Notes under the pieces: model-generated
Told to the model about the DNA's origin: nothing
Database searches by the model: none
The model's input: only the letters and a program-made list of their open reading frames with translations
Translations under genes and position numbers: made by a program
From: DATKZS01 sp035527835 [NCBI: bacterium]
Lineage (GTDB): Bacteria; RBG-13-61-14
Direction of reading: 5' to 3'
Assembly (NCBI GenBank): GCA_035527835.1
Contig: DATKZS010000109.1
Coordinates: 50,636-114,635 of the forward strand
DNA: 64,000 nt
Part shown: positions 1 through 8,551 of the stretch, piece after piece
Numbering within the stretch: the stretch's first letter is position 1
How the letters are laid out: each line of letters begins with the position of its first letter

Positions 1-1
1 G

Positions 2-982
2 CAAGGGGCGCTGACGGACGCGGAGCAGGACCGCTGGTTCGCGCGCAAGGCCTGGGAGTTCGCGCGGAGCGAGCCCATGGATTTCCTGAAGCTCGTGCTG
101 AAGAAGTCGGCCCTGCTCGCGAGCCATCGTGAGGTCCGGGCCACGATTGACCCGGAGTTCCATCGGTCGCTGTTCCGAGTCCTTAAGCTGCCCTTGCCCG
201 GGTTCGCGCTGGTATTGGGACTGGCCGTGCCGGGCCTGCTGGCGCTCTGGCCCATGAAAAAAGGCCGTCAGGCGCTGCTCATTTATATTGGAGTTTATGC
301 CGCGGCCACCGTCGGCGCCGTGGTCTCGTCGCGCTACCGGCTGCCGTTCACGGCGGGCATTATCATCCTCTCCGGCGCGGGCGCGGCCAGGGTGGTGGAG
401 GCCGCGCGGGCGCTTCGGCGCGGCTTGGCGGGAGGCCGGGAGGCGGTGTCGAAAAGATCGCTCGCGCCGCTGGCGCTCCTGGCTTTAGGGCTGGCGGCGG
501 CGTACCTGCCGGTGCGGATAGGTTACAACGCGGCGGAGGAATACGCGTACCTGGGCGATGCCTGGATGAATCATAAGAACGTGGCCCGCGCGGCCGAGAG
601 TTATCAAGAGGCGCTCAAGCTGGGTCCCTCCCGCGCTCAGGCCATGAGGGGGCTGGCCCGGATCGAGCTCGGCCAGGGCGGGACCGGGGCGGCGGAGCAA
701 TGGCTGCGGCGGGCCGTGGCCGCGGACCCGGCCGGCGCGGAGGGGCATTACGAGCTGGGATCGCTCTGGTGGCGCCAAGGCCGGAAGGATGAGGCAATCA
801 AGGAATTGGGGACGGCGGTGGATTGCTCTCCGCAGTCCATCATGATGCTCTACTGGCTCGCCTACTACGAGCGGCTGGCGGGCAACACGGAGGACGCGAA
901 GCAACGGCTCATGAGCGCGCTCCTGCTCCGGCCGGACTTCGAGCCGGCGCGGCAGATGCTCCTCGAAATGGAGTCCCGGTAA
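2..982 (+). CDS. GT-C-like membrane protein with C-terminal TPRs (5' truncated by window edge)
   Basis: The frame is open from base 2, so the gene starts upstream of the window; the first internal ATG at 77 is not the true start. The visible part is the last membrane segments (about residues 60-150) followed by a periplasmic or exposed TPR tail with repeating A-x-S-Y-x-x-A-L-x-L-x-P units. It aligns along its length with the next gene, for example FWKLQLKKAALL in that gene against FLKLVLKKSALL here, so the two are tandem paralogues. By analogy to GT39/PMT-like GT-C enzymes it probably transfers a sugar from a polyprenyl-phosphate donor outside the inner membrane, but the catalytic end lies off the window. 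The stop codon TAA directly abuts the ATG of the next gene. Confidence 0.85.
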   Translation, partial: QGALTDAEQDRWFARKAWEFARSEPMDFLKLVLKKSALLASHREVRATIDPEFHRSLFRVLKLPLPGFALVLGLAVPGLLALWPMKKGRQALLIYIGVYAAATVGAVVSSRYRLPFTAGIIILSGAGAARVVEAARALRRGLAGGREAVSKRSLAPLALLALGLAAAYLPVRIGYNAAEEYAYLGDAWMNHKNVARAAESYQEALKLGPSRAQAMRGLARIELGQGGTGAAEQWLRRAVAADPAGAEGHYELGSLWWRQGRKDEAIKELGTAVDCSPQSIMMLYWLAYYERLAGNTEDAKQRLMSALLLRPDFEPARQMLLEMESR

Positions 983-2845
983 ATGGCATCCTCGATGACA
1001 GCAGCCGGCCGCGGCCACGGATTCATATCCCGCGGCTTCCCGCTCCTCCTGGTGCTGCCGGCCGCCGCGGCCTTCCGCATCGCTCTGCTCTGGGAGCATT
1101 CGCGCAGCCCGCTGTTCCATTACCTGCGGATTGACGAGGGCGAGTATGATCTGTGGGCGCGGGACGTGGCTAACGGTTTTTTGTTCCCGGACACGCTGGC
1201 CAATCACGGGGCGGGGTATCCGTGGCTCTTGGGAGGGCTCTACTATTTTTTCGGCCCTGGCCTTATACTGCCGCGTCTGGTCCAGATGGCGCTGGGCCTC
1301 GCATCCATCGTCCTGGTCCATCGGATCGCCGCGCGGCTTTTCAACAAGGGCGCGGCGCTGGCCGCGGCCCTGCTCTTCGGGCTGTACTGGCCGCAGATGC
1401 TCTTTGAGCAGCGCATCCTGGACGCGACGCTGTTCACGTTCCTGAACCTGGCCTGGCTCCTTGGCGCGGTGCGGGCCGTGGAGAGCGGAAGGGCGCGGGC
1501 CTGGGCGGCCACCGGATTGCTGATCGGCGCGGCGGCGGTGGTCCGGCCGACGCCGGTGATCTGTCTGGCCGCGCTCTTTGTCTGGCTCATGTATCGCGCG
1601 GCGCGGGAACGGAGCCAGGCGCCCGCGCTCGGGGCGTTGGCCATGCTCGCGGCGTGTCTCATCATAATCTTGCCGGTGATGGCCGGCGGCCGGCTGGCGT
1701 CGGGCCACTGGTCGCTCTTGCAGGCGGAGGGCGGGCTGAACCTTTACATCGGCAATAATCCGGACGCGGACGGGACGCCGTATGCTCGGCCGGGCGGCGT
1801 TTACGACCGGCTCCAGGCGCTGCCGGTCGCGGAGGCCGGGATCACCGACCCGGCGGGGCAGGACCGGTTTTATATGAAAAAAATTTTTGAGTTCATGCGG
1901 CGCGACCCGGCGCGGTTCTGGAAGCTGCAGCTTAAAAAGGCGGCGCTGCTCGTGAACCATCGCGAGCTCAGGGCGAGTGTCAATCCCGAGTTCCAGCGGT
2001 CGCTGTTTCCGGCGCTTAGGCTGCCGCTGCCCGGCTTCGGCGTCATCCTGGCGCTGGCGCTGGCGGGGCTGCCGGCTCTCAGGTGGAGGCGGCGCGGCCA
2101 TCAGGTATTCATGATCCATCTGGCGGCGTTCGCCGGCTTCACTGTTGCCACGGTGGTCTCCAGCCGGTACCGGCTGCCCCTGGCCGCGGGGATGATGGTC
2201 CTGGCGGGCGCCGGCGCGATGGAGCTTGGGCGGGCTGCGCTCCTGATGCGCGGCAAGGAACAGGGGCGGCGCGGAAGGCTGCCGCGGGCGGCGGCGCCGG
2301 TGGCGCTCATGCTGCTCGGGCTCGGACTCTCGCGTCTGCCGGTGGCGCCGCACTACACGGACGCGGAGGACTGGTCGTATATGGGCGGCGCGTGGCTGGA
2401 GCAGGGGAACCGGGAGCGCGCGGCGGACTCGTATGAAAAAGCGCTCGCGCTTGATCCGTCTTTGGCGGAGGCCATGATGGGCATGGCGCGGCTGGAGCAG
2501 GAGAACGGCGATGCCGGCGCGGCGCGCCAATGGCTCACGCGCGCGGCCGCGGCCGATCCCGGCGGCGCAGCGGCGCACCATGCGCTCGGGCTGTTGTTGT
2601 GGGAGCAGGGCGAAAAGACGCGGGCCATTGCGGAGCTGACTCAGGCCGTTCATTTAAGGCCGCAGTGGCTTCCGGGCTATAATGACCTGGCGCGGCGGGA
2701 GTGGGACATGGGGATGCATGACCAGGCGATAGCTCATCTCAAGACGGTGCTCAGGATGTATCCGGATTTCAGCGAGCTGAAGGCCCTGGTGCGCGAGCTG
2801 GAACGGGAGGCGGCGCGGCCGGCGGGCGGGGGTTCCGGGCCGTGA
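983..2845 (+). CDS. GT39/PMT-like GT-C membrane glycosyltransferase with TPR domain
   Basis: A 620-residue integral membrane protein. After a first membrane segment there is a D51-E52-G-E-Y motif in the first external loop, the position where GT-C enzymes of the PMT/ArnT type carry their catalytic acidic residue. About 8-10 hydrophobic segments follow to roughly residue 430, then TPR units to the end (AADSYEKALALDPS, AIAELTQAVHLRPQ). The ATG follows the stop of the preceding paralogue without a gap. The 3' end overlaps the GTG of the next gene, so the three genes form one transcription unit. The role is inferred: sugar transfer from a lipid-linked donor to a protein or glycan outside the inner membrane. 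The substrate cannot be told from sequence. Confidence 0.8.
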   Translation: MASSMTAAGRGHGFISRGFPLLLVLPAAAAFRIALLWEHSRSPLFHYLRIDEGEYDLWARDVANGFLFPDTLANHGAGYPWLLGGLYYFFGPGLILPRLVQMALGLASIVLVHRIAARLFNKGAALAAALLFGLYWPQMLFEQRILDATLFTFLNLAWLLGAVRAVESGRARAWAATGLLIGAAAVVRPTPVICLAALFVWLMYRAARERSQAPALGALAMLAACLIIILPVMAGGRLASGHWSLLQAEGGLNLYIGNNPDADGTPYARPGGVYDRLQALPVAEAGITDPAGQDRFYMKKIFEFMRRDPARFWKLQLKKAALLVNHRELRASVNPEFQRSLFPALRLPLPGFGVILALALAGLPALRWRRRGHQVFMIHLAAFAGFTVATVVSSRYRLPLAAGMMVLAGAGAMELGRAALLMRGKEQGRRGRLPRAAAPVALMLLGLGLSRLPVAPHYTDAEDWSYMGGAWLEQGNRERAADSYEKALALDPSLAEAMMGMARLEQENGDAGAARQWLTRAAAADPGGAAAHHALGLLLWEQGEKTRAIAELTQAVHLRPQWLPGYNDLARREWDMGMHDQAIAHLKTVLRMYPDFSELKALVRELEREAARPAGGGSGP

Positions 2846-4572
2846 AGCGGGAGCGCTTTATTCCGGCCATGCTGGCCGCGGTGATGGCGGCGGCGTTCCT
2901 GGTCAACGCGCCTTCCCTCGGCTACGGCTTTGTTTTCGACGAGCGGTTACTGATCGTTGATAACCCGGTGGTGCACGACCTGGCGAACGCGGGGCGGATG
3001 TTCGGCGAGAAGTTCTGGCCGGGCCCGGCGCGGGGGATTTACTACCGGCCGCTGGTGACGCTCTCTTATGCGGCGGGCTATGCCGTGGCGGGGGAGACGC
3101 CGTGGGTCGAGCACCTGATCAACGCGTTGGCGCACGCGCTGGCCTCGGGGCTCATGTTGCTCCTCCTGGTCCGGCTCACGGGCAAGGAGCGGGTTGCGGC
3201 GCTGGCGGCGATGATCTTCGCGGTGCATCCGGCGCACGTGGAGTCCGTGGTGTGGGTGCCGGGCCGCACCGACGTTTTCGCCGCGATGTTCATGATGGCG
3301 TCCTGGGTCATGCTGCTTCGGGCCCGGGACCGGGGAGACCATGCCGGCCGCGCCGCGCCGTATTCCCTGGCCGCCCTGTTCTACCTGGCCGCGCTGTTTT
3401 CGAAGGAGATCGCGGTGACGCTGCCGGCGCTCATCGTGGCGCACGATTTTTTCCAGCGCCGATCCGCCATGAGAAAGCGCGTGTATGAATACGCGGCCCT
3501 GGCGCTTATCACCGCGGCGTTCATGGCGTGGCGGACGCACGTGCTCTCGGCGCCCGGCCCGGCGCCGGCGCCCAACGCCCTGGCCGGGCTCTCCCCGGCC
3601 CGCTCCGCGCAGGCGATTATCATGGTCTTCGCCTATGCCCTGAAGCTCCTCGCATTGCCCTGGTTCTGGCGCATTGATTTTGCCTACGCCGCGAAGATCA
3701 CCTCGGCGCCGGCGTGGGCCGGAGTCCTGTCCGCCGCCGTGGCCGCGCTCCTGATCGGGGCGGCGGCCGGGTCATGGAGACGGGGCCCGTCCGCCTCATT
3801 TTTTATCGCGGGCTTCTTCATCAGCGTCCTGCCGTTCTCGCAGCTCGTTCCCTTTCCGACGTTGTTCGCCCAAAGATTTTTGTATCTGCCGAGCCTGTTC
3901 ATCTGCGGCCTCGCTGCGTCCATGCTCATTCTTGCCGCGGAGAGGCTGAAGAAGTCCGGAAGCGGGGCCGGAAGCGGGGCCGGACGCGTGGCTTTCGCCA
4001 TCCTGCTGGCGGCCGTATTGCTGGCGCTGGGGCCGCTGTATATCGCGAAGGGACGGGTGTTCAGGAATGACCTGACTTTCTGGCGGGCCGCGGTGCAACA
4101 GGTCCCGGAATTGGCGCTGGCCCACAACAACCTGGGGATCGCCTATCGCGACCGGGGCCTGATGGCCGCGGCCCAGGCGGAATATGAAAAGACCATTGAG
4201 CTTGACCCTTCCTATCACGTTGCGCGGATGAACCTGGCCGAGATCGTGATCAAGAACGGAGACCTGGCGCGGGGGATCGCGCTGCTCGAGCAAGCGGCGG
4301 CGGAAGATCCGCAAAACCCGGCGGTCAGGAACAACCTGGGCCTGGCCTATATGAGCGCGGGGCGGGCGGGTGACGCCAGGGTCCAGTGGGAGGCCGCCCT
4401 GGCCCTGGACCCGTCAAATTTCATCGCGCACGTTCAACTCGCCCACTATTACCTGGAGTCGCGGCCGGACCTTGCGGCGGCCCGGAAGCACCTTGCCGCC
4501 GCGCGTGAAATCATGCCCGGCCACCCCCTGGTGCTCGAACTGGAGCGGGAGATCCGGGAGCGGGGACCGTGA
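2842..4572 (+). CDS. TMTC-like membrane protein: GT-C fold plus TPR repeats
   Basis: 576 residues. The start is a GTG that overlaps the previous TGA. The N-terminal part has an early acidic pair in FVFDERLL (D33-E34) and the HPAHVESVVW-GRTD stretch near residue 130. Both are features of the TMTC/DUF1736 group of GT-C proteins, whose eukaryotic members O-mannosylate cadherins. About ten membrane segments run to residue 400, followed by four or more TPRs (NNLGIAYRDRGLMAAAQAEYEKTIELDPS and similar) to the end. It sits as the third gene of the surface-glycosylation unit. The family assignment rests on the motifs; the bacterial substrate is unknown. The last 30 bases are duplicated just downstream (see the repeat at 4545). 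Confidence 0.8.
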   Translation: MKRERFIPAMLAAVMAAAFLVNAPSLGYGFVFDERLLIVDNPVVHDLANAGRMFGEKFWPGPARGIYYRPLVTLSYAAGYAVAGETPWVEHLINALAHALASGLMLLLLVRLTGKERVAALAAMIFAVHPAHVESVVWVPGRTDVFAAMFMMASWVMLLRARDRGDHAGRAAPYSLAALFYLAALFSKEIAVTLPALIVAHDFFQRRSAMRKRVYEYAALALITAAFMAWRTHVLSAPGPAPAPNALAGLSPARSAQAIIMVFAYALKLLALPWFWRIDFAYAAKITSAPAWAGVLSAAVAALLIGAAAGSWRRGPSASFFIAGFFISVLPFSQLVPFPTLFAQRFLYLPSLFICGLAASMLILAAERLKKSGSGAGSGAGRVAFAILLAAVLLALGPLYIAKGRVFRNDLTFWRAAVQQVPELALAHNNLGIAYRDRGLMAAAQAEYEKTIELDPSYHVARMNLAEIVIKNGDLARGIALLEQAAAEDPQNPAVRNNLGLAYMSAGRAGDARVQWEAALALDPSNFIAHVQLAHYYLESRPDLAAARKHLAAAREIMPGHPLVLELEREIRERGP

Positions 4573-4642
4573 GGGGCCAGAGGCTTGGGGCTTGGGGCTT
4601 GAGGCTCGGGGCGCGGGAGATCCGTGAGCGGGGACCGGGAGG
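4545..4642. repeat. Heptad array (GGCTTGG-type) flanked by a 30-bp direct repeat
   Basis: Bases 4545-4574 (the last codons and stop of the TMTC-like gene) recur at 4613-4642 with 28 of 30 identical. Between them lie four consecutive 7-nt units at 4582-4609 (ggcttgg, ggcttgg, ggcttga, ggctcgg). This is a single-armed relative of the inverted heptad repeat at 17371-17466, which uses the same unit. The mechanism of the duplication is unknown. Confidence 0.8.
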
Positions 4643-4653
4643 CCGGAGGGGCT

Positions 4654-5352
4654 TCACGCCTTCTTTTTCTTCCGGGAATCCAGATAGAGGGCCACGATCT
4701 CTTTGCCCGCCCGCGCCATCACTCGCGCGCTTCCGCCGGTATTAAAGCCTTTCAATCTCGGCTTGTGGGTCACGGCGATCTCCACCGGGTCCACGCCCTG
4801 TTTCGCGGCCACGGCCAGAATCTCGGCGTTGATGAGCGCGCCGCGGCTTAGGAACTCGTGTCCGCTGATCAGGTCTTTCCGGAAGAGCTTGAAGGCGCAG
4901 TTGACGTCGGTGGCCTTGACCTTGAACAGCGCCCGGACGGCGGCGGAGAAGATGAAGCCATAGGCGCGGCGGCGCCAGGGATCGGCGCGGCGGGCGCGGA
5001 GGCCGGTGATGAAGCGGTGGCCGGGGGCCTCGGCGGCGAGCCGGCTGAGCTCGGCCGGGTCGAACTGTCCGTCGGCGTCGGTGAAAAAGATCCAGTCGTA
5101 CTTCGCGGCCGCGAAGCCGGAGGTGAGCGCCGCGCCGTAGCCCCGCCGTTTTTCATGATGCACCACGCGGACCCGGCCGTCGCTCTTCGCCAGCCCATCG
5201 GCCACGGCGGCGGTGCCGTCCCGCGACCCGTCGTCCACGATGATGATCTCATAACGCGCGGCCGCGCCCGCCAGGGCCGCGGCCAGGCCCTCCACCACCG
5301 CGGCCAGATTTTCCGATTCATTCAGCGCGGGCAGGACCACGGAAATCTCCAT
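4654..5352 (-). CDS. GT2 family glycosyltransferase (dolichyl-phosphate mannosyltransferase-like)
   Basis: A 232-residue GT-A enzyme. It starts at the ATG giving MEISVVLPALNE; the frame runs open 28 codons further upstream but that extension is not family-like. Motifs in order are the nucleotide-binding start VVLPALNESENL, the IIVDDGSRDGT loop, and the metal-binding DADGQFDP (DxD equivalent). A conserved R-x-W-RR-x-YG region follows, typical of polyprenyl-phosphate sugar synthases. There is no membrane anchor; it ends in a basic S-R-KKKK tail. The likely role is to load a sugar from NDP-sugar onto a polyprenyl phosphate that the neighbouring GT-C enzymes then use. It is transcribed towards the three-gene unit. 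Confidence 0.85.
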   Translation of the reverse strand: MEISVVLPALNESENLAAVVEGLAAALAGAAARYEIIIVDDGSRDGTAAVADGLAKSDGRVRVVHHEKRRGYGAALTSGFAAAKYDWIFFTDADGQFDPAELSRLAAEAPGHRFITGLRARRADPWRRRAYGFIFSAAVRALFKVKATDVNCAFKLFRKDLISGHEFLSRGALINAEILAVAAKQGVDPVEIAVTHKPRLKGFNTGGSARVMARAGKEIVALYLDSRKKKKA

Positions 5353-5499
5353 GGAGTTATCATGTGGCATGGCAAGCAAAGGTTTAACATTTTGACCCGG
5401 TCCGCGCAAACCGGAGACATGGGCGGACGCCGGCAACGTCCGGGCGGCCCGGGCCCGGGGCCTTCACGGTGAATGCCCTCCGTCCCATACGCGATCTTT

Positions 5500-5528
5500 T
5501 TGCCAAGGCCACGGGGCCATGCTATTAT
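5500..5528 (+). promoter_or_regulatory. Candidate sigma70 promoter of the diadenylate cyclase gene
   Basis: TTGCCA at 5500-5505, a 17-nt spacer, and TATTAT at 5523-5528. It gives a leader of about 140 nt before the start at 5676. The stretch between contains a GGGAAC...GTTCCC inverted repeat around a T-run. Confidence 0.55.
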
Positions 5529-5675
5529 TAATTATTGGTTCGCGTGACGGCCAAGGACACTGGCCGCGAAAGGGCGGGAACTTTTTTTACCCTGTTGGTT
5601 CCCAACGGAAAGCAACAATAGAACATTGAGTTATGAATCCGGGGCGAGCGCTCGGCCCCGGGGGAGCGGCTGGAA

Positions 5676-6734
5676 TTGAACGACGACATGGCGGCGCCGG
5701 CGATGAAGGATGAAAAGAATCCTGAAGGGACGCAGGGCCAGTCCCCGGCCCAGACCCCGGAGAAAAAGCCGGCCAAGAAGAAAGCCGATAAGCCCGGGGT
5801 GAAGAAGGCCGCGAAGCCCCTGGATCCGGCGGTGGCGGAGGCCCGGGCGCATGACGCGCAGAACCGGACGATCCTTGAATCGGCGGGCAAGATCGCGGAC
5901 CGGATCCAGGCGCGGCAGATTTTCATGATTATCGAGGATCCGTCGGAATGCAAGATTCCGGCGGCGCTGGCCAGCCGGAAGAACTTCGTGCTGGTGGTCA
6001 GCGAGCGGACGGTGAACGACGAGCTGCGCAAGCAGTACAAGAACATCCTGACCCTTCCCGATCTTCACCTCACGCGCATGGGCAAGGTCAAGATGGCGGT
6101 GATGCGGAGCCTGTCCGCGCACATGATCGCCCATGGCGACAAGATCGTGTGCGTCACGGGCTCGCGCGGGCTGCCCACGGTTGACACGATGGTAGTGCTC
6201 GACATCGGCAAGGAGTTCGAGCTGATGGGCTCCGCGGAAATCGCCAACATCTCGACGCAGGTGCGGACGGAGGTGTTCGAGGAGCTGGTGACCATCTCCA
6301 CCGAGCTGGCCAACCAGGGACGCGAGGGCAAGCCCATCGGCGCGATCTTCGTGCTCGGGGACACGGACAAGGTGATGCAGCTCTCGCGGCAGTTGATCTT
6401 CAACCCCTTCCACGGCTACCCGGAGGAGGAGAGGAACATCCTGGACCCGCGGCTCAAGGACACGATCAAGGAGTTCTCCGCCCTCGACGGGGCTTTTGTC
6501 ATCCGCGACGACGGGGTGATCATGGCGGCGGGCCGGCACCTGAACGCGGTGCTGGAAGAGGAGTCGCTGCCGCAGGGACTGGGCGCGCGGCACGCCGCCG
6601 CCGCCGGCATGACCGACGTGACCAACTCCACCGCCATCGTGGTCTCGGAGAGCACGGGCACGGTCCGGATTTTCAGGAACGGCAAAATCTTCATGGAAAT
6701 CGAGAAAGCCGCCGCCGCCCCCCACAAACGATGA
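5676..6734 (+). CDS. Diadenylate cyclase with N-terminal PK-C-like domain (DisA_N family)
   Basis: It would make the second messenger c-di-AMP from two ATP. 352 residues: a Lys/Pro/Ala-rich disordered start (1-50), a pyruvate-kinase-C-terminal-like domain (about 65-215) and a C-terminal DAC domain (about 220-340). The DAC domain shows D271-G-A, the LG-A-R305-H306 segment and the IVVSESTGT strand. This layout is that of the archaeal DacZ group and scattered bacteria, not of membrane-bound CdaA or DNA-binding DisA. The third residue of the RHR motif is alanine (R-H-A). The start is a TTG 9 nt after GGGGGAG; an ATG at 5688 is possible. A promoter lies at 5500. No known c-di-AMP hydrolase or receptor is nearby. 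Confidence 0.85.
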   Translation: MNDDMAAPAMKDEKNPEGTQGQSPAQTPEKKPAKKKADKPGVKKAAKPLDPAVAEARAHDAQNRTILESAGKIADRIQARQIFMIIEDPSECKIPAALASRKNFVLVVSERTVNDELRKQYKNILTLPDLHLTRMGKVKMAVMRSLSAHMIAHGDKIVCVTGSRGLPTVDTMVVLDIGKEFELMGSAEIANISTQVRTEVFEELVTISTELANQGREGKPIGAIFVLGDTDKVMQLSRQLIFNPFHGYPEEERNILDPRLKDTIKEFSALDGAFVIRDDGVIMAAGRHLNAVLEEESLPQGLGARHAAAAGMTDVTNSTAIVVSESTGTVRIFRNGKIFMEIEKAAAAPHKR

Positions 6735-6820
6735 CTCCGCCTCTCCCGCCTGCTCCGGGCGGCGCCGGCCAGGCTCTGGCGGCAAGGGAAAAAGCCAATC
6801 TATGGTAGACTAATAAAACG

Positions 6821-6844
6821 CCGGCGCGGTCCTTACCGCGCCGG
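6821..6844 (+). other. Perfect 10-bp hairpin upstream of the FAD oxidase operon
   Basis: ccggcgcggt, a 4-nt loop, then its exact complement. It lies between the cyclase stop and the ATG at 6860 and has no T-run, so it is not an obvious terminator. It could be a leader hairpin or an operator. A TAGACT-like -10 lies just upstream (6816). Confidence 0.4.
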
Positions 6845-6859
6845 GCGGCGCTGGCGGAC

Positions 6860-8479
6860 ATGACGCCCGTTCAGCGGACCGATACCAAGAGAGATCGCGT
6901 GACGGACCAACGGGACAATTTAACGCACGAGCTTGCCGCCGCGGTGGGGGCGGAGCACGTGTCGGCGCGCCACGTGGACCGCGCCATCTACAGCCGGGAC
7001 GTATGGCCGCGCAACACCATCCGGCTGCAGTCGGACGAGCTGCCCGACCTTCCCGAGGCCGTGGTGTGGCCGGGCTCGGTGGAAGAGGTGCGGGCGGTGG
7101 TGCGCATCGCGGGGCGGGCCCTGGTCCCGATCATCCCCATGGGCGCGGGCTCCGGCGTGTGCGGGGGCACGGTGGCCCTCGGCGGCCGCGGCATCGTGCT
7201 CGATTTGAAGCGCATGAACCGGGTGCTGGCGATTGACGACGAGTCGCTCACGGTCACGGCCGAGGCCGGCATCATCGGCGAGATCCTGGAGCGGCGGCTC
7301 AACCGGAAGGGCTATACGATGGGGCACTTCCCGTCGTCCATCTACTGCTCGTCCTTCGGCGGCTGGCTCTCGACCCGGGCCGCGGGCCAGCTATCCGCCA
7401 AGTACGGCAAGATCGAGGACATGGTGGTGTCGCTGCAGGTGGTGCTCCCGAGCGGGGAGGTGCTCGAGACCCGGAGAGCGCCGCAGAGCGCGACCGGTCC
7501 GGACTGGAACCATGCGTTCATGGGCGCGGAGGGGACGCTGGGGATCATCACCGCGGCGACGTGCCGGGTCTGGCCGTACCCGGCGTCGCGCCGCTTCCAG
7601 GCGTATTCGTTCGCGACGGTGGAGGACGGTCTGGAGGCGATCCGGGAGATGATGCAGGCGGAGCTTCGTCCGGCGTGCGTCCGGCTCTACGATCCCGTGG
7701 ACACGTTCTTCTCCAAGACGAGCAAGATCGTGCCGGCCGAGGAGCAGATTGAGGATCATCAACGCCGCGCGCCGAAACAATTAAAGGACCGGGGGACCTG
7801 GCCGCGCCGGGTTCTGCCCTTGTTGTTCCATCCCGGGCTGATGAACCCGCTGCTCAATCGCCTGGACCGGTCCAAGCTGGTGCTGACGTTCGAGGGCGAC
7901 CCGGAGATCACGGCGCTGGAGCAGAGCCTGGCCAAGGGGATCTGCGCCCGGTGCGGCGGCCGGGACCTGGGCCCCGGCCCGGCGCGGCACTGGTGGGAGA
8001 AGCGCTACAAGGTGAGCTACACCATGCAGGTCATGTTTGATCTTGGCTTCTTCGTGGACACCATCGAGGTGGCCACGGTCTGGGACCGGCTCGACGAGCT
8101 GTACTACGGCATGCGCAACGCCATCGGGCGGCACGCCTTCGTGATGGCTCACTTCAGCCATTCCTACCCGCAGGGCTGCTCGATTTACTTTTCCATCGCG
8201 GCCACGGCGCGGTCGCAGGCGGCGAAGCTCGCGGTGTATGACGGGGTGTGGAAGGACGCGCTCGACGAATGCGTCCGGCGGGGCGGGAGCATCAGCCATC
8301 ACCACGGGGTCGGCGTGCTCAAGGCCAAGTGGCTGGAAGAGGAGGAGGGCGGGGCGTTGCCGCTGCTCAAGGCCCTGAAGAGCGCGGTGGACCCGGAGGG
8401 GATCATGAACCCGGGCAAGCTGGGGCTCGGCGGAAACAACGGGAACCGGAAGCAATCGGATGAATCAAAGAAGTTATAG
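6860..8479 (+). CDS. FAD-linked oxidase, alkyl-DHAP synthase/GlcD-like (first copy)
   Basis: 539 residues of the PCMH/VAO flavoprotein fold. The FAD-binding segment PMGAGSGVCGG is at 93-103. The C-terminal FAD-oxidase domain carries SISHHHGVG (H480-482), the histidine cluster of the alkyl-dihydroxyacetonephosphate synthase group rather than the ISGEHGIG of D-lactate and glycolate dehydrogenases. The last 20 residues are a polar tail. It is the first gene of a plus-strand operon with a close paralogue and a CCG-domain Fe-S protein, the usual electron acceptor of such oxidases. The substrate is undetermined: a 2-hydroxy acid or an ether-lipid precursor. A GTG at 6899 is an alternative start. 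Confidence 0.85.
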   Translation: MTPVQRTDTKRDRVTDQRDNLTHELAAAVGAEHVSARHVDRAIYSRDVWPRNTIRLQSDELPDLPEAVVWPGSVEEVRAVVRIAGRALVPIIPMGAGSGVCGGTVALGGRGIVLDLKRMNRVLAIDDESLTVTAEAGIIGEILERRLNRKGYTMGHFPSSIYCSSFGGWLSTRAAGQLSAKYGKIEDMVVSLQVVLPSGEVLETRRAPQSATGPDWNHAFMGAEGTLGIITAATCRVWPYPASRRFQAYSFATVEDGLEAIREMMQAELRPACVRLYDPVDTFFSKTSKIVPAEEQIEDHQRRAPKQLKDRGTWPRRVLPLLFHPGLMNPLLNRLDRSKLVLTFEGDPEITALEQSLAKGICARCGGRDLGPGPARHWWEKRYKVSYTMQVMFDLGFFVDTIEVATVWDRLDELYYGMRNAIGRHAFVMAHFSHSYPQGCSIYFSIAATARSQAAKLAVYDGVWKDALDECVRRGGSISHHHGVGVLKAKWLEEEEGGALPLLKALKSAVDPEGIMNPGKLGLGGNNGNRKQSDESKKL

Positions 8480-8551
8480 GGGGAAGGTGCGCCTTCGCGC
8501 CGCTTGCCCGGATAATGGAATTATTAATCAGAACAAAGATACCAGCGCCGC

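Noticed and set aside
485-2653. Long open frame on the minus strand opposite the GT-C/TPR genes (722 codons)
   Set aside because: It is Arg/Pro/His-rich without any family pattern and is antisense to a clear gene; GC-rich third positions create such frames.
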